A stretch of DNA of 64,000 nt from Prorocentrum cordatum (GCA_963575745.1 CAUYUJ010015496.1:73501-137500); one strand, 5' to 3'; numbered from the stretch's first letter, positions 11,691 through 24,223 are shown. Numbers and translations: made by a program. The notes: generated from the sequence alone by a model not told the origin.

Positions 11691-11869
11691 CGTTCTAGAG
11701 ATTTTTGGTGACGTCCGCGGTCAAACGCGGCTCATCAGACTGGCCAAGACGGAAACCCGTGCTAAGCGGACTTTGGGAAACACGACACGACGACGACGGC
11801 GGCGGCCGCGGCGACGACGACAGCACGGCGGTGGCGTCGACCAAGGCGACGGCGGCGGCGGGGACGAAG

Positions 11870-13620
11870 GCTAGGACGAGCACGAGGTGGAAAGAGAGGG
11901 GAATGTACTGGATTCGCCATCGCTGCAGATACGGGCGTCCGCAGCGCCAGGTGGGATGCCATGGCAACGCAGCCGTGCAAGACGGCCCGCACCAGGCGAG
12001 AGAAGTGAGGACATCGGCGCCTCCCGGCTGAGGCGCACAGGTGGGTGCGCTCCGGCGGCGACACAGCGTTTACGTCGCAGCGCCGCAGAGGCAATCCGCA
12101 CGCACGTCCGTGCGAGACCAGGGCACGGAATCGCGAATTACCCGCATTCAGGGGGGAGGGAAAGGCGAGGGAGGCGGCCGCGGGAAGGGAGAGCCGGGCG
12201 CGGGGGGCACTCACGCAGCAGGGCTGCAGCGAGCGGGCGGAGACGGCCAGGCTGACGGGCAGCCCCTGGCAGCCGTCGCAGGGCGACGTCACGATGCACC
12301 CAGGGATGGGCCAGCAGCCGCAGTGCCGGCGAAGCCCAGCAAGCGGGGAGGGAGAGCAGCGGGACGGAGAACCGGGGCGCCAGGCGGGGGGGAGGCAGCA
12401 GCGCGAGGGCGGGGGCGGGTCACGGGCGCGGAGCGACCGGCGTAGCAGCAGCTGCGAGGGCGGCCCCAAGCGGAGACTAGCGGGCCGGCCAGTGGCGTGG
12501 CCGCTGACCCGCCGGCAGCAAGCCTCGGGGGCTGGAGCTGGGACGGGGGCAATGAATGGAGAACCGACCGCCACCCCGAAGCCGGTGCACTGCATCACAG
12601 CTCAGGATCACGCGATGCCCAGTGCAGATGACGCACGGGCGGGGCTCCCACGAGGGGAAGAGAGGGACCGGCCCGTCGGGGGTCGTCGGAGGGGGCACCG
12701 AGGAAGGCGGCCACCGGGGGGCACAGGAAGAAGGTGGCACCCCGCACGCCCGAAGAGGCCGTGCCGCGTACCCGGCGGCGACACCGTCGAAGCATGATAG
12801 GAAAACACCCGCGGCGATTGAATTCGACAGGTCATCTAAAAACTTACGCCTGTGGCCCGCGAGGCCTGCTGGGCAGGCTCTGTCTAGGCCCACTCGAAGC
12901 AAAGCCGCGCGAATGGCACTCAGTCCTGGGAGGGTGGCAGCGGAGCGACCTTCACGGGTCACTGCTGCAACAGCAGCCAACTACGTGCGGTTTGCTCTTG
13001 CTCGTGCTTAACGGCTACAAGTCTTACCAGGCTGGCCCGAACCTCTGACTAAACGTGGCAACCTACTAGCCATCTCCTCACGCAAGTCGCACTGTTCGCC
13101 TGAGCTGCCGTCCCTGTAAGAAACGAGCATGCGAAAGTTTGGCGGGAAAGGCCCGCATGGGCCAGTATACGTGATTCCACCTTTGGTGCCTGCCAGGATC
13201 CACGCCGACGCGGCGCTGTGTTTGCCACCCTCTCGCGCATCCCGCTGGCGCAACCCAGGACGTGGCCTCTGGCGAGTTCTCTGCTCCCCGTCATGGGCCG
13301 CTCGCATCGTCAGTGGACCCGTGGAAAGAAACGGACCGCCCACGTGAGCGTGAGAGAAGGAGGAGGAGAAGGAGCAGGAATAGGAAGGAGGAGGAGGACG
13401 ACGACCACGACGACGAGGAAGTAGGGGGAGCAGAAGAATGAGGAAGACGAGGACGAAGACAAGGACGAGGGAGAGAAATGACGCCGACGAAGACGAGGCG
13501 GAAGGAGACGAGGACGGGGGATGGGGGCGTTGCTTCCCGGGCCCGATCCTCTAGCAGCCCGCAGAGTCCCAGAAAGACCGCGGCGATGACAATGAAGGCC
13601 AGCGGGAAGACCGCCTCCCG
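11870..13620. other. GC-rich island, overlapping open readings, no gene assigned
   Basis: Readings up to 278 codons on the minus strand (11762-12598) and 250 on the plus strand (12045-12797) overlap. Both are Arg/Pro/Ala/Gly-rich and neither shows a recognisable domain. An exon could be hidden here; I cannot choose a strand. Purine and GAC/GAGG tracts occupy 13350-13500. Confidence 0.35.
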
Positions 13621-13846
13621 TGACCCCCTCCTCATCCTCATCCTCCTCCTCATCACCGTCGTCACCGTCGTCGTCGGCATCACCATCATCACCACCACCG
13701 CCATAATCAGCATCAACACCACCACCACAACCACGATAATCATCATCAGCAGCAGCATCATCATCATCACCACCATCATCTTCATCATCATCATCATCAG
13801 CAGCAGCAGCAGCATCAGCACCGACATCATCATCAACCTCAGCATC

Positions 13847-13895
<49 letters not shown>

Positions 13896-13902
13896 GCATC
13901 AG

Positions 13903-13939
<37 letters not shown>

Positions 13940-14515
13940 GTCATTGACATATTCATCATGATCATACATCACCATCAGAATCACCATCCTCACCATCATC
14001 ATCCTCAGTATCAGAAGCATTGTCTGTCGTATTCGGCATCGTCAACATTGTCGTCATCATCGACGTCGTCATCTCATCGTCGGCATCATCGTTACGATCA
14101 GAATCATCATCATCATCATCATCAGCACCATCATCATCGGCATCATCATCACCACCATCATCATCGTCATCGTCGTCATCGCCGTCATTGTCGTCATATC
14201 TTCATCAGCATCATTGTCACCACCCTGATCAGCATCGTCACTATCCTCATCGTCGTCATCACAATTATGCTCATCGTCATCAGCATCGTCGTCGTCGTCA
14301 CCACCACCACCATCCCCACATCATCATCCGCATCGTCGTCAGCGCCGTTATGATCGTATTCGTCATCCGCAGCACCTGCATCACCAATACTCACCACGAA
14401 CATCGCCACGGTCACAACCATCACCATCATAATAACCGTCAGCAACAGCATGACCATCATCGTCGCCATCATCACCAGTACCACCGCTATCCTCATCACT
14501 ATCTTCGCCATGGTC
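13620..14515. repeat. CAT microsatellite block
   Basis: About 900 bases of CATCATCAT with CAC, CAG and CGT interruptions; the purest stretch is 13850-13940. It lacks the CATCCCGTC punctuation seen in the larger blocks further right. Confidence 0.9.
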
Positions 14516-14573
14516 AATGACATCACTGGCTGTTGAATGTCTGGCTTCTGGATTAGCGTACAAGACTAGCCAT

Positions 14574-14838
14574 CCTTGCCCAGCGGCACCGTCCACCCTT
14601 GCCCAGCGGCACCGTCTGTTGCCTCGTCTGTTGCATGTCGTAGCAAGGCCGACCGAACCATGCGTAGCTATCTGCACATCCTCACGGAGCTGCCCGATGT
14701 GCACCATTCCGCGGGGCGTACCACTTACATGTCCACGACGCAGCAAACCTTCGAGGCGTACTTGCACACGTGCTGCGTGAAGCTATGCCCGAGCACACAA
14801 GAAACGTTTGACCGTCTCTGGCATCAGCGCCACCCTTG
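14574..14838 (+). CDS. possible exon or protein fragment
   Basis: After a 24-bp tandem duplication (CCTTGCCCAGCGGCACCGTC at 14574 and 14598) the plus strand reads about 66 residues ending at a TGA near 14838 (CRSKADRTMRSYLHILTELP ... QETFDRLWHQRHP). Composition is protein-like and differs from the repeat readings around it. No start codon in good context and no family are recognised; it may be an exon, a fragment or chance. Confidence 0.2.
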
Positions 14839-14926
14839 AAGTAATCATCCTTGGAGTCATTGGACCATGGGCAGGTCCTTCCGTCGGTGTTGCTCCGAAC
14901 CGGCTATTGGCGTAACAATCAAGGAG

Positions 14927-15094
14927 TTAGTCACCGACACTGGCGCCACTGTCAACACTCTTCACCTCGTCCTTGAAATCATCACTGGCCACCCCAAACA
15001 TGACCTCGGGGCCCCTGGGCACTTTCTTCCTTGGGCTACACAGGATCGGCCCCTGGCACACTAGAAAATTCGTTACTGACACCAGCGCCTTCAT
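14927..15094 (-). CDS. small ORF or exon, 55 aa
   Basis: The minus strand reads ATG at 15094 (MKALVSVTNFLVCQGPILC) to a TAA at 14927 (SVDSGASVGD). It is protein-like but short. Another protein-like minus-strand reading sits just upstream (15218-15409), so these may be exons of one gene with 15701-16072. No family recognised. Confidence 0.2.
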   Translation of the reverse strand: MKALVSVTNFLVCQGPILCSPRKKVPRGPEVMFGVASDDFKDEVKSVDSGASVGD

Positions 15095-15217
15095 CTAATT
15101 ATCCTCCAAGCCATTATATTTGGAGTTCTGGGCAAATAAACCCTGAAAACCGACCAAATTTCACATCGGTGTTAACTGCCGACACCCTCGGCCGCGCCAG
15201 GCTTACCGAACGTTACC

Positions 15218-15409
15218 TTAGAAGAACCAGTCGGGAGCACACATCAGGAAGCTGCCACAGATGACAAACCCCTCCTTCATTAATATCGGGGACATTGATG
15301 GAGGCCTTGCAAAATCCAGATCGGCGCCAGCCAAAAGAACTTCTGGGAGCACGATACCAACACCCACACCGCTGTTGGCACCCTTCGCCTCGACCACTGC
15401 ACTGATCAC
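15218..15409 (-). CDS. possible exon, hydrophobic
   Basis: Sixty-odd residues with a Gly/Val/Leu-rich stretch (GVGVGIVLPEVLLAGADL) ending CAPDWFF then stop. It could be part of a minus-strand gene with neighbouring readings. Unrecognised. Confidence 0.2.
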   Translation of the reverse strand: MISAVVEAKGANSGVGVGIVLPEVLLAGADLDFARPPSMSPILMKEGFVICGSFLMCAPDWFF

Positions 15410-15700
15410 AGTACCAATGGTGCCAATCTGCTGGGCCGCTTACTCATATGTTCATATTCCTCGAAGCCTTTGGGGTGGTCACCGATGAAGAAGCCGTTCT
15501 TCAACTGCGCAAATTTATTCGACGTCATTGCTACGGATGAGCGTCATGCACGCATGACCCTTCCGAACACACGGCGCCAGCGTGTTAGTATGGGCTGGAA
15601 TTCGGCATGTTGCCCGCTGCTCTCCCCCTGGCCCGCGGCCATAACTTTCCAAGTACCCGCGGTGCAGACCTTGCCAGGCAGCGACTCCTCGATCGCCGCT

Positions 15701-16072
15701 TCAAAAACACACGCACACACGGTACGCGGCCGCTGTGGCCGGGTGCGCCCAAAGAGCCTGTCGTGCAGGGACGCCTCTCCAGATCTGCATCTCCTCGGCG
15801 CCGACCGCGTGTGCCAGGCTAGCCACGCGCGCCTCCTCTCCAGGCAACAACGAATACGAATTACGTACGCGCGGTTCTCCGCTCACGGGCTCGGCGCCTC
15901 CACACGCCGCGAATCCGCCTGGAGCGCGCGCGTGCGCGGGCGGCCAGGCATCCCGCAGCGGGCCGCCAGCAGATGCGCCGCCACGCCCCGCATCAGCGAG
16001 GACGGCACCAGCACTCGCAAAGACTGACGTGGCCGCTTCTGCCCGGGCCAGCACGCGGACATTCACGTGCAA
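15701..16072 (-). CDS. possible GC-rich exon, 123 aa
   Basis: Minus-strand reading rich in Ala with GC-rich third positions and mixed, non-repetitive composition (e.g. GEEARVASLAHAVGAEEMQI). This is what a dinoflagellate exon looks like, but the opposite strand is also open, and no domain is recognised. Confidence 0.25.
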   Translation of the reverse strand: MHVNVRVLARAEAATSVFASAGAVLADAGRGGASAGGPLRDAWPPAHARAPGGFAACGGAEPVSGEPRVRNSYSLLPGEEARVASLAHAVGAEEMQIWRGVPARQALWAHPATAAAYRVCVCF

Positions 16073-16184
16073 GGTTTCAAGCGCTCACGCTGCACACCCC
16101 CGTGGCAGTGCCCAGACCTGGTGCTGAGGGAAGGGGAGGGAGAAAGGGTGGCGGAAGGCGGGAGGAAGGAGGGAAAGGAGACTG

Positions 16185-16212
16185 GGACGACGACGACGAC
16201 AACGACGACGAA

Positions 16213-16244
<32 letters not shown>

Positions 16245-16271
16245 AGGTGACGTCGACGGCGGCGGCGACGA

Positions 16272-16305
<34 letters not shown>

Positions 16306-16328
16306 GGCGAGGGCGACGGCGACGACGA

Positions 16329-16415
<87 letters not shown>

Positions 16416-16854
16416 GGACAACGTCGTCGGCGTCGGCGGCGGCGGCAACGGCGACGGCGGATGCGGCAAGCGCAACGGCAACGACGACGCTGACGTGGCA
16501 GGGCGGTGGCGACGGCGACGGCGGTGACGGTGGCAGCAACCGCAGCGGCAACTGCAACGGCGACGAAGACGGCGGCGACGGCGACGGCGGCGACGAAGAC
16601 GACGGCGACAGAGACATCGACTGGCCGCACCGCTCGAAGCAGCCCCCCCAGGACACCAAGGTGAGCAGGAGCGCCCGGGGCACGGCACACAGCAGCTCCT
16701 GCCGCCAACGGCGACGGCCACGCTGACACCGACCCTGACACCGACGCCGACCGCAGAAGCGACGACACCAGCACCAACGGCGGCGGCACTGGCGGCGTTG
16801 GCGTTGGCGGCGGCGGCTGCGGCGGCGGCGGCAGCGGCGACGGCGACGACGACG

Positions 16855-16919
<65 letters not shown>

Positions 16920-16920
16920 A
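16185..16920. repeat. GAC/GGC trinucleotide blocks
   Basis: GAC runs at 16185-16250, GACGGC alternation at 16260-16400, mixed GGC/GAC to 16620, and a long pure GAC run at 16855-16920. They create minus-strand readings of more than 400 codons that are pure repeat translation. Confidence 0.95.
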
Positions 16921-17395
16921 GCGGCGGCGCGGCGGAGGTTGCGGCGACGGCGGCGGTGACAGCGCCAGCGCCGTGGGCGACCGCAGCGCCAGCGACGGGT
17001 GCGTTGGCCACAGCGACGGCGACCAGCCCAGGAGGGAAACGTGAGCGGGGGGAGGGAGGCAGGAGGGCAGGGCGAAGGCGGGGAGGCTGGGAGACGGGGG
17101 CGACGGGAAAATGAGGAGCCGGAGAAGCGGCAGGATCCGGAGAAGACAGAGAGAGAGGAGCGGATGGAGGAGGAGGAGGCGGCGGAGGAGGAGGCTCGAC
17201 CCGAGTAGAGAAGCAGGAGGAAGAGGCTGGGCTCGCCTTGCCCACGACTGTGAAAAAAAGATACTCGGGATGACAGAACTGTCCCAGGGAAGGGATCGAT
17301 AGGTCTCGACAAAATCGTAACCAAATGACTGGGTTCTCATACTGCTCCGTATCCGTTTTGGCTCGCACATATGATCACACACACACACTGTCATC

Positions 17396-17891
17396 CTAAA
17401 ACTGACTTTCCTCACATAGCCGGCCTGAACTGGAGACCTTGCGAAATACATCTTCGTCAAGAGGCTTAGTGACAAAGGGGTGTTGATACGACAATTCGTC
17501 TACAAAAGAGGGGACTTGAAACGGCTGCGCACTACGAGGCTGCTTGTGGTGATAATGTCGAAGCATCGGGTCCGAAGTACTCTGGCAAAGCAATAACAAT
17601 GATACCTGGGGACAGCAGATGCCAACCATGCAGTGCATTATCGAGTACACATTGCCATACCAACTGGCGGAAAAACAAATGCGTGCGAAGAGAGTTCGGA
17701 TCGATTCGAAACAACTGCATGTGTGCATGTGGGGGTGGGCATCGCGACGTCCATGTTGGCAACTCTGACGTTACTGGGCACTGGGAGACGGACCGATCAA
17801 ACGCAATCTTAAAACTGTGATGAACGTTGAAATTGACTGTCATGCGACGCGCATTACGTGAAAAGGGCCCCATGCTGACAGGGGAAGACAA
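17396..17891 (-). pseudogene. hypothetical protein remnant in two frames
   Basis: 17891-17532 reads as protein-like sequence (SMGPFSRNARRMTVNFNVHH ... LPEYFG). Near 17580 the sense switches to the neighbouring frame (SDPMLRHYHHKQPRSAQPF ... SGRLCEESQF, stop at 17396). A one-base indel or a short intron would join them. No domain is recognised. The stretch is clearly unlike the trinucleotide repeats to its left. Confidence 0.3.
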
Positions 17892-18104
17892 AGAACAACA
17901 AACAACGCTTGAGAAATATCCAAACTATGGTCCAGATGAAAGCCCCGAAACCTGAAACTGAACGAGTGATACGAGGCGGCTCTGCATGGACATCCTCCTC
18001 TGTTTGCTCCTCCCTCTCCCCATCCTACCCCCTTCCCGCTCCCCGCTCATCCCTCTCCTGCTCCTCCTTGTCATCCTCTCCTTCCTCCTCCTCCGTCGTG
18101 GGCA

Positions 18105-18686
18105 TCACTTGCCAGCAGGAGACGGAGGCGAACTACACACACGCGCCGCGCCCAAGCGGTGCGTCGAGGGCGTCTTGAAGAGCTTCCTGGGCCACTGCGA
18201 TTCGCCCACTACACCTACTTCGAGACGTACCCCAGGTCCCAGGCTAGCGACTCCACGGGTGGCCTCATACTGGACGTACATGTTCGCGACGTCGTTTGAT
18301 TCGACTTCTCCCCCCTGGACGTCGACCTGGTCGCGTTCATCCTCACGCAGCACTTGAGGATGGTGTTTACGATGCGCTGTTGACGGCAACACCACACCGC
18401 TCACCCTCCGGATCTTCGCCTCCGGCTCCTGTCCAAGGCGTTCCTTTTCCTGTGCAAGCTCCTCGGCACCGCCTGCACCCCGGCCCGCCCTCCGGCCGCC
18501 TGAGGCCCCGCCCGCCTGTGCTCTGTCTCCCCAATCAGAGCTTTGCGTAGCCCGCCTAGCTTTTAACTGGAAGAGGTTCGCTCTCGACTCGCAGACCAAA
18601 AAAATGTTCGCGACGTCGTTATCTTGGAGGGACCTCGACAAGGCCCCTGGCACAGCAGCTCGCCACCATCGTTGAGAGCGGCCCAT
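18105..18686 (-). CDS. hypothetical protein with 17-bp direct repeat 324 bp apart
   Basis: A 193-codon open reading with Glu/Gly/Arg-rich middle. The 17-mer ATGTTCGCGACGTCGTT occurs at 18280-18296 and 18604-18620, coding NDVAN twice (DNDVANIFLV and SNDVANMYVQ). The 324 bases between equivalent points are a multiple of three, so the reading survives. The segment may be an inserted or introner-like unit, or an internal duplication. Family unrecognised. Confidence 0.3.
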   Translation of the reverse strand: MGRSQRWWRAAVPGALSRSLQDNDVANIFLVCESRANLFQLKARRATQSSDWGDRAQAGGASGGRRAGRGAGGAEELAQEKERLGQEPEAKIRRVSGVVLPSTAHRKHHPQVLREDERDQVDVQGGEVESNDVANMYVQYEATRGVASLGPGVRLEVGVVGESQWPRKLFKTPSTHRLGAARVCSSPPSPAGK

Positions 18687-18954
18687 CTCCTACACAGTGG
18701 ACCCACGGTCGGCATCTCGCTGAACCACACGTTCGCAAAGCGTGTGGCGTGGCACGGCTGCGTGAAGGGTTCCGCGCACCATCCGCTTCATGCTTGCCTC
18801 CCTAAAAGTCACATGCATCGGCTGGCCTCCAGTTCACTGCACACCGCACGGGCTTCATGTTTTCGAAATTCGTTTTCGCGTTTGTAAAGTCATCGAGTCA
18901 GCCACGTTGTGCAGCCCTCGGCCCCGAGAACCCTAGACTCGTAGACCCGAACCC

Positions 18955-19085
18955 AAGAAACCCACAAGAGCCCCCGAAAAAAGACCCCTCAAGAGACCTC
19001 CAATCCCAAGAGGTCCCCCCAAGCTACCCCCAAGCCCCAAGACGGCCCCAACCAAGAAGGGCCCAAGAGTGGGAACACGAACCAA
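18955..19085 (+). repeat. short CCAAGA family patch
   Basis: Forward-orientation CCAAGAGACCTCC / CCCAAGAGGTCCCC units without a visible core. Confidence 0.6.
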
Positions 19086-19225
19086 GAATTCGAGCCTCCT
19101 GCCTCACGAAGCACCCAGCAGGCCCCCTTGCATTCCCGGAAAAAATGCACCAAGAAACTGTGCTGGCACGGTGGCGGAACTCCCGGAGGCCCTGTTCGGC
19201 CCATTACAGAGGAGGTGTCAGAAGT

Positions 19226-19231
19226 AAGAGG

Positions 19232-19287
<56 letters not shown>

Positions 19288-19336
19288 CCATCACCATCAC
19301 CATCACCATCACCATCACCATCACCATCACCATCAC

Positions 19337-19371
<35 letters not shown>

Positions 19372-19795
19372 CCCATCACCCATCACCCATCACCCATCAC
19401 CCATCACCCATCACACACCATCATCATAATCAGCATCATCATAGTCAGCATCAGCATCAGCACCAGCATCAGCATCATCGTCATCAACAACACAATCATC
19501 ATCAACGTCATCGCCATCATCATCATCATCGACAACAACATAAGCAGCATCATCATCACCATCATCGTCAGCATCACCGCCATTATCATAATAATAATGA
19601 TAAATGTAAGAATACTCCTAATAATAAATATGATCGCAAAAACAAGACTACAAATATTCATGATCATCATCATCATCATCACCATCACCAGTACCATCAC
19701 CGTCAACGTCACCATCATCAACATCATAATCTGTTTGATCACAATCATCATCATCATCGCCGCCATCATCATCGTGAAACGTATAAATAGAATGA
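19226..19795. repeat. CAT / CATCAC microsatellite
   Basis: Pure (CAT)n, then a regular hexamer (CATCAC)n at about 19284-19340, (CAT)n again, an 8-base CATCACCC array at 19370-19410, then degenerate CAT DNA to 19795. Confidence 0.95.
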
Positions 19796-19867
19796 TAATA
19801 GTGACAATAAATGACCCCAGTGCGACCCTACCTAGAAGATGGAGCCCCTAGAAAAGCAGCATTAGTT

Positions 19868-20315
19868 GCTATGCTATGCTATGCTGTGCCATGCTATGCT
19901 GCGCTATGCTATGCTATGCTATGTTATGCTATGCTATGATATGCTGCGCTATGCTATGCTATGCTATGCTAAGCTATGCTATGTCATGCTGCGCTGTGCT
20001 ATGCTAAGCTATGCTCTGCTATGCTATGCTATGCTGCGCGGTGCTATGCTGTGTTGTGTTGTGCTGCGCTATGCTATGCTATGATATGCTATGCTATGCT
20101 GCGCTATGCTGTGCTATGCTGGGCTTTGCTATGATATGCTGTGCTGCGTTGTGCTGTGCTACGCTCTGCTATGCTATGCTGTGCTCTGCTATGGTAAAGC
20201 TCGGCGAAGCTAAGATGAAGGTAAGCTAAGCTAAGATAAACTTGAGCTAAGATGAAGCTAAGCTAAGCTAAGATGAAATAAACTAAGCTAACATGAGATA
20301 AGCAACGCTAAGCTA
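19868..20315. repeat. ATGCT pentamer array grading into AAGCT/AAGAT
   Basis: About 340 bases of ATGCT pentamers with GTGCT, GCGCT and ATGAT variants to about 20205. The array then changes to AAGCT/AAGAT/AACAT pentamers up to about 20315, keeping the register. The short following stretch holds a doubled TGGGGGAACCG. Confidence 0.95.
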
Positions 20316-20449
20316 AGGGAACGTCACTGGGGGAACCGCGGGGCGGATCCTGGGGGAACCGCCCGGGGCGAGGTCCACTGCCCGGCCCTTTAAGCCAACA
20401 GGGTAAGAACCCTTCTAGGCAGAGCCTAGGTAGGGAAGAAAGATACTAT

Positions 20450-21061
20450 ACATCATCAAAATCAGACTCAGCATCATCATCATCAGAAGCATCATCCAGA
20501 TCATGATCAGGTTCAGAATCATCATCATAAGCATCGTCGTCATCATCATCAGCATCACCATCATCAACATCATCATCACCCCGACCCGCACCACCACCAC
20601 AGCCGCAACAATCAGAATCATCATCACCATCACCATCATCATCGTTATCATCAGCGGCATCATAATAATCACTATCACTATCAACAATAAAAACCTCATC
20701 ATCATGATCATCATCATCACCAGCAGCATGATCAGCATCCTCATCATCATCCTCAGCAGCAGCAGCAGCATCCCATCATCATCATCAGCAGCATCATCAT
20801 CACCACCACCACCATCATCATCACCATAACTATCGACACCATCATTATCATCATCACCATCATCAGAAGCATTATCAGCATCATTACCACCATCATAATG
20901 AGCAGCCTCAACCCTCAAAATCAACATCATCAGCAGCAGCAGTAGCAGCAGCAGCATCCCGTCATCATCATCATCATCAGCAGCAGCAGCATCATGATCA
21001 TCTCCACCATCAACAGCACCATCACCATCATCATAGTCACCATCACCAGCACCATCAGCAA

Positions 21062-21114
<53 letters not shown>

Positions 21115-23575
21115 CCATCATTACCATCGTCATAATCAGCATCCTGAACATCATCATAATCAGCAGCAGCAGCAACATCCCGTCATCTTCATCATCATCA
21201 CCATCATCATCAATATCATCATCGTCATCATAAGCAAAGGCATCATCATCACAACCAGCATCGTCACCATCAGCAACTTAATTATCATCATCAGCAGCAT
21301 CCCGTCACCATCATCATTATCATCAGCAGCAGCAGAAGAATCATCATCATCATCACCATCACTACCCCAATCACCATCACCATCATCGTCATCATCATCA
21401 TGATCACCATCAGCATCGTCACCATCAGCATCATTACCATCACCATCATCATAATTCTCATGATAAAGGTAATAACCAGAGTAGTGATAATATGAATCAT
21501 GAAAATATGTGTCATCATCATAACCACCATGATCAAAATCAGCATCATCACAATCACCATAATCATAATCGGAATCCGAATCGTCATCATGTTCGTCGTC
21601 GTCATCATCATCACCATCAGCAGCATCACCCTCACCACCACCACAACCGCCACAATCAGAATCATCATCCTCAGCATCATCTTCGTCATTATCGTCTTCT
21701 TCATCCTCATCGTCATCGTCATTATCTTCATCATCGTCATCATCGTCATCGTCATCATCAATAACAACCACATTCTCATGATGATCATCAACACCATCAG
21801 CATCATCATCATCCTCCTCATCCTCATCATCACCACCAGCATCATGATCAGCGTCCTCATCATCATCATGACCACCAACAGCAGAAGCATCCCGTCATCA
21901 GCATCATTACCATCAACAGCATCATCATCATCACCACCACCATCCTCGACATCATGACAATCATCACCAGCATCGCCAGCAGCACGAGAATCAGCATCGT
22001 CACCATCATCATCAGCATAATCAGTATCAACATCATGCATCCTCACCATCATCAGCAACATCATCACCATCATCATCCCGTCATCATGATCAGCAGCCTA
22101 AACGTCATAATCATCAACAGTAGCAGCAGCAGCATCCCGTCATTATCATCAGCAGCAGCATCAACATCACCACCACCATCAACATCATCACCACCACCAT
22201 CAGCATCGTCACCATAACCAGCACCATCCTCACCATCAGCATCATCAGAAACACCATCATCACCATGGTCATGATCAGCATCCGCAACATCATCATCATC
22301 AGCAGCAGCGGCAGCAGCATCGCGTCAAACTTATCAGCAGCAGCAGCATCATCATCACAACCACCATCACCATCATCATCATCATCATCATCATCATCAG
22401 CATCACTATCATCATCGACACCACCATCAGCCGCATCCCGTCATCATCATCAGCAGCATCATTTCCACCATCACCATCATCAGCATCATCACCATTACCA
22501 TCATCATCGTCACCATGCCCATCATCATGATCATCAGCATCATCCTTACCAGCAGCAACAGCATCCCGTCATCGGCACCATCATCATCAGCAACAGCAGC
22601 ATCACCACCACCACCACCAGAATCGTCTTCATCGCCATCATCATCGTCACCATCAGCATCATAATCGTCACCCCCATTATCATCATAATCATTATCACCA
22701 TCATCATCAACAGTTTCATCACCACCATCATGGTCAACATCCTCATCATCGTCATCATCAGCATCCCGTCATCGCCGTCATCAGCAGCAGCATCTCAATC
22801 ATCACCACCATCAACATAGTCATCATCGCCATCATCATCGTTACCATCACGAACACAATCATCACCATTACCATCATCGCCATCGTCACCATCACCATGG
22901 TCAGCATCCTCAACACCACCACCATCATCGTCATCATCAGCAGCATCAGGTCATCATCATCAGCAGCAGCAGAAGCATCATCGTCATCACCAACTGCATC
23001 ATCAGCATCATTACAATCATCATGACCAGCATCCTCCGCATCATCATCATCAGCAGAAGTTCCAGCAGCAGCAGCATCCCGTCACCAACATCATCAGCAA
23101 TCGCATGATCATCACCACCACCACCAACATCATCAGCATCACCATCATCCTCATCGCCATCACGACACCATCAGCATCATCACCATCATCACCATCGTCA
23201 TGATCAACATCCTCAATACCATCATCATCAACAGCAAGAGCAGCAGCATCATCCCGTTATCATTGTCATATGAAGCAGAATCATCATTGCCGCCACCACC
23301 ACCATCATCATCATCACCATCATCACCATAATCACCAGCAGTAGCACCCCGTCATCATCACCAGAATCAGCAGCATCATGATCACCGCCACCATCACCAT
23401 CATCATCACCATCATCACTACCATCATCGTCACCATCACCATCACCATCATGATTATCAGCATCAGCAGCAGTATCAGCAGCAGCATCATCCCGTCATCA
23501 TCATCAGCATCATCAGCAGCAGCATTATCAACTTCACCACCACCATCAACATCATCACCATCATCTAGCCCCATG
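20450..23575. repeat. CAT/CAG block with CATCCCGTC punctuation (block 1)
   Basis: Three kilobases of CAT-based DNA. It is not plain microsatellite: a GCAGCAGCATCCCGTCATC motif recurs, e.g. near 20958, 21299, 21889, 22133, 22433, 22564, 22764, 23077, 23347 and 23488, usually preceded by GGTCAGCATCCTCAACATC-like text and followed by CACCACCACCATC. Spacings range mostly from 60 to 200 bp, one much larger. This looks like a degenerate higher-order repeat. No gene. Confidence 0.9.
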
Positions 23576-23739
23576 CTCGCGATAATAAACACTAGGGGAT
23601 AATAAACTTCGGGGTTCAGGGGGAGATAATCAAAGTAGCCCACCAGACCTCAGCATAATCTCGAAGTAAGAGATGATCAAGAGGAGACCAAACCGAGCAC
23701 GTTTTGAGACATCCTTGGCGTTTAGTCTTCATTAAAATA

Positions 23740-24050
23740 TCCTCAACAATGGCTTATCTCGCTGGAGACATCCTCGACAAATCCCTTGTTTCGCTTGAGA
23801 CATCCACAAACTATTGCTTATTTCGCTTGAGCCACCGTCAAACTATTGCTTATTTCGCTTGAGACATCCTCGAAATAATTGTGTTTTCGCTTGAAACATC
23901 CTCAAACTATTGCTGATTTCGCCTGAACATCCTGAAACTATTGCGTATTTCGCTTGAGACATCCTGAAACTATTGCTTATTTCGCTTGAGACACCGTCAA
24001 AATATTGCTTATTTCGCGTGAGACATCCTCGAAATAATTGTGTTTTTTAT
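23740..24050. repeat. 32-bp minisatellite, array A
   Basis: Units start CGCTTGAGACATCC at 23760, 23792, 23824, 23856 and 23888, exactly 32 bp apart, then continue more raggedly to 24040. Unit tails vary (ACTATTGCTTATTT, AAATAATTGTGTTT). The same unit forms array B at 26405-26905. Confidence 0.95.
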
Positions 24051-24167
24051 TCTCGAAGGTCTCATTGTCTGGTTCTGCTCTCTGAGCAGCCATCTGCTTG
24101 AGCAGCTCTGCTTCAGCAGCTCACCTTGAGCAGAGAGAGATAGTGAGAGAAAGAGGAGAGAGGGAGG

Positions 24168-24211
24168 GAGAGAGAGAGAGAGAGAGAGGTGAGACTCTCT
24201 CTCTCTCTCTC
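24168..24211. repeat. (GA)n next to (TC)n, potential hairpin
   Basis: A GA run is followed after a few bases (GGTGAGAC) by a TC run, so one strand can fold on itself. It ends 12 bases before the left end of the foldback element. Confidence 0.85.
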
Positions 24212-24223
24212 CCGCCGCGCGCT

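Noticed and set aside
11762-12797. Opposed 250-278 codon ORFs in a GC-rich island
   Set aside because: Neither strand shows a domain, and high GC alone makes stops rare. Kept only as an unassigned island.
14915-14960. VTDTGAT on the plus strand, resembling the DTGA motif of aspartic proteases
   Set aside because: No second lobe motif or gag/pol context, and the minus strand gives the more protein-like reading at this place.
16063-17475. Minus-strand ORFs of 415-470 codons
   Set aside because: They are translations of GAC/GGC repeats (poly-Arg, poly-Ser, poly-Val) and exist in all three frames at once.
23740-24050. Possible repeat protein from the 32-bp array
   Set aside because: Thirty-two is not a multiple of three; the repeating peptide arises from cycling through three frames and has no bounded gene.
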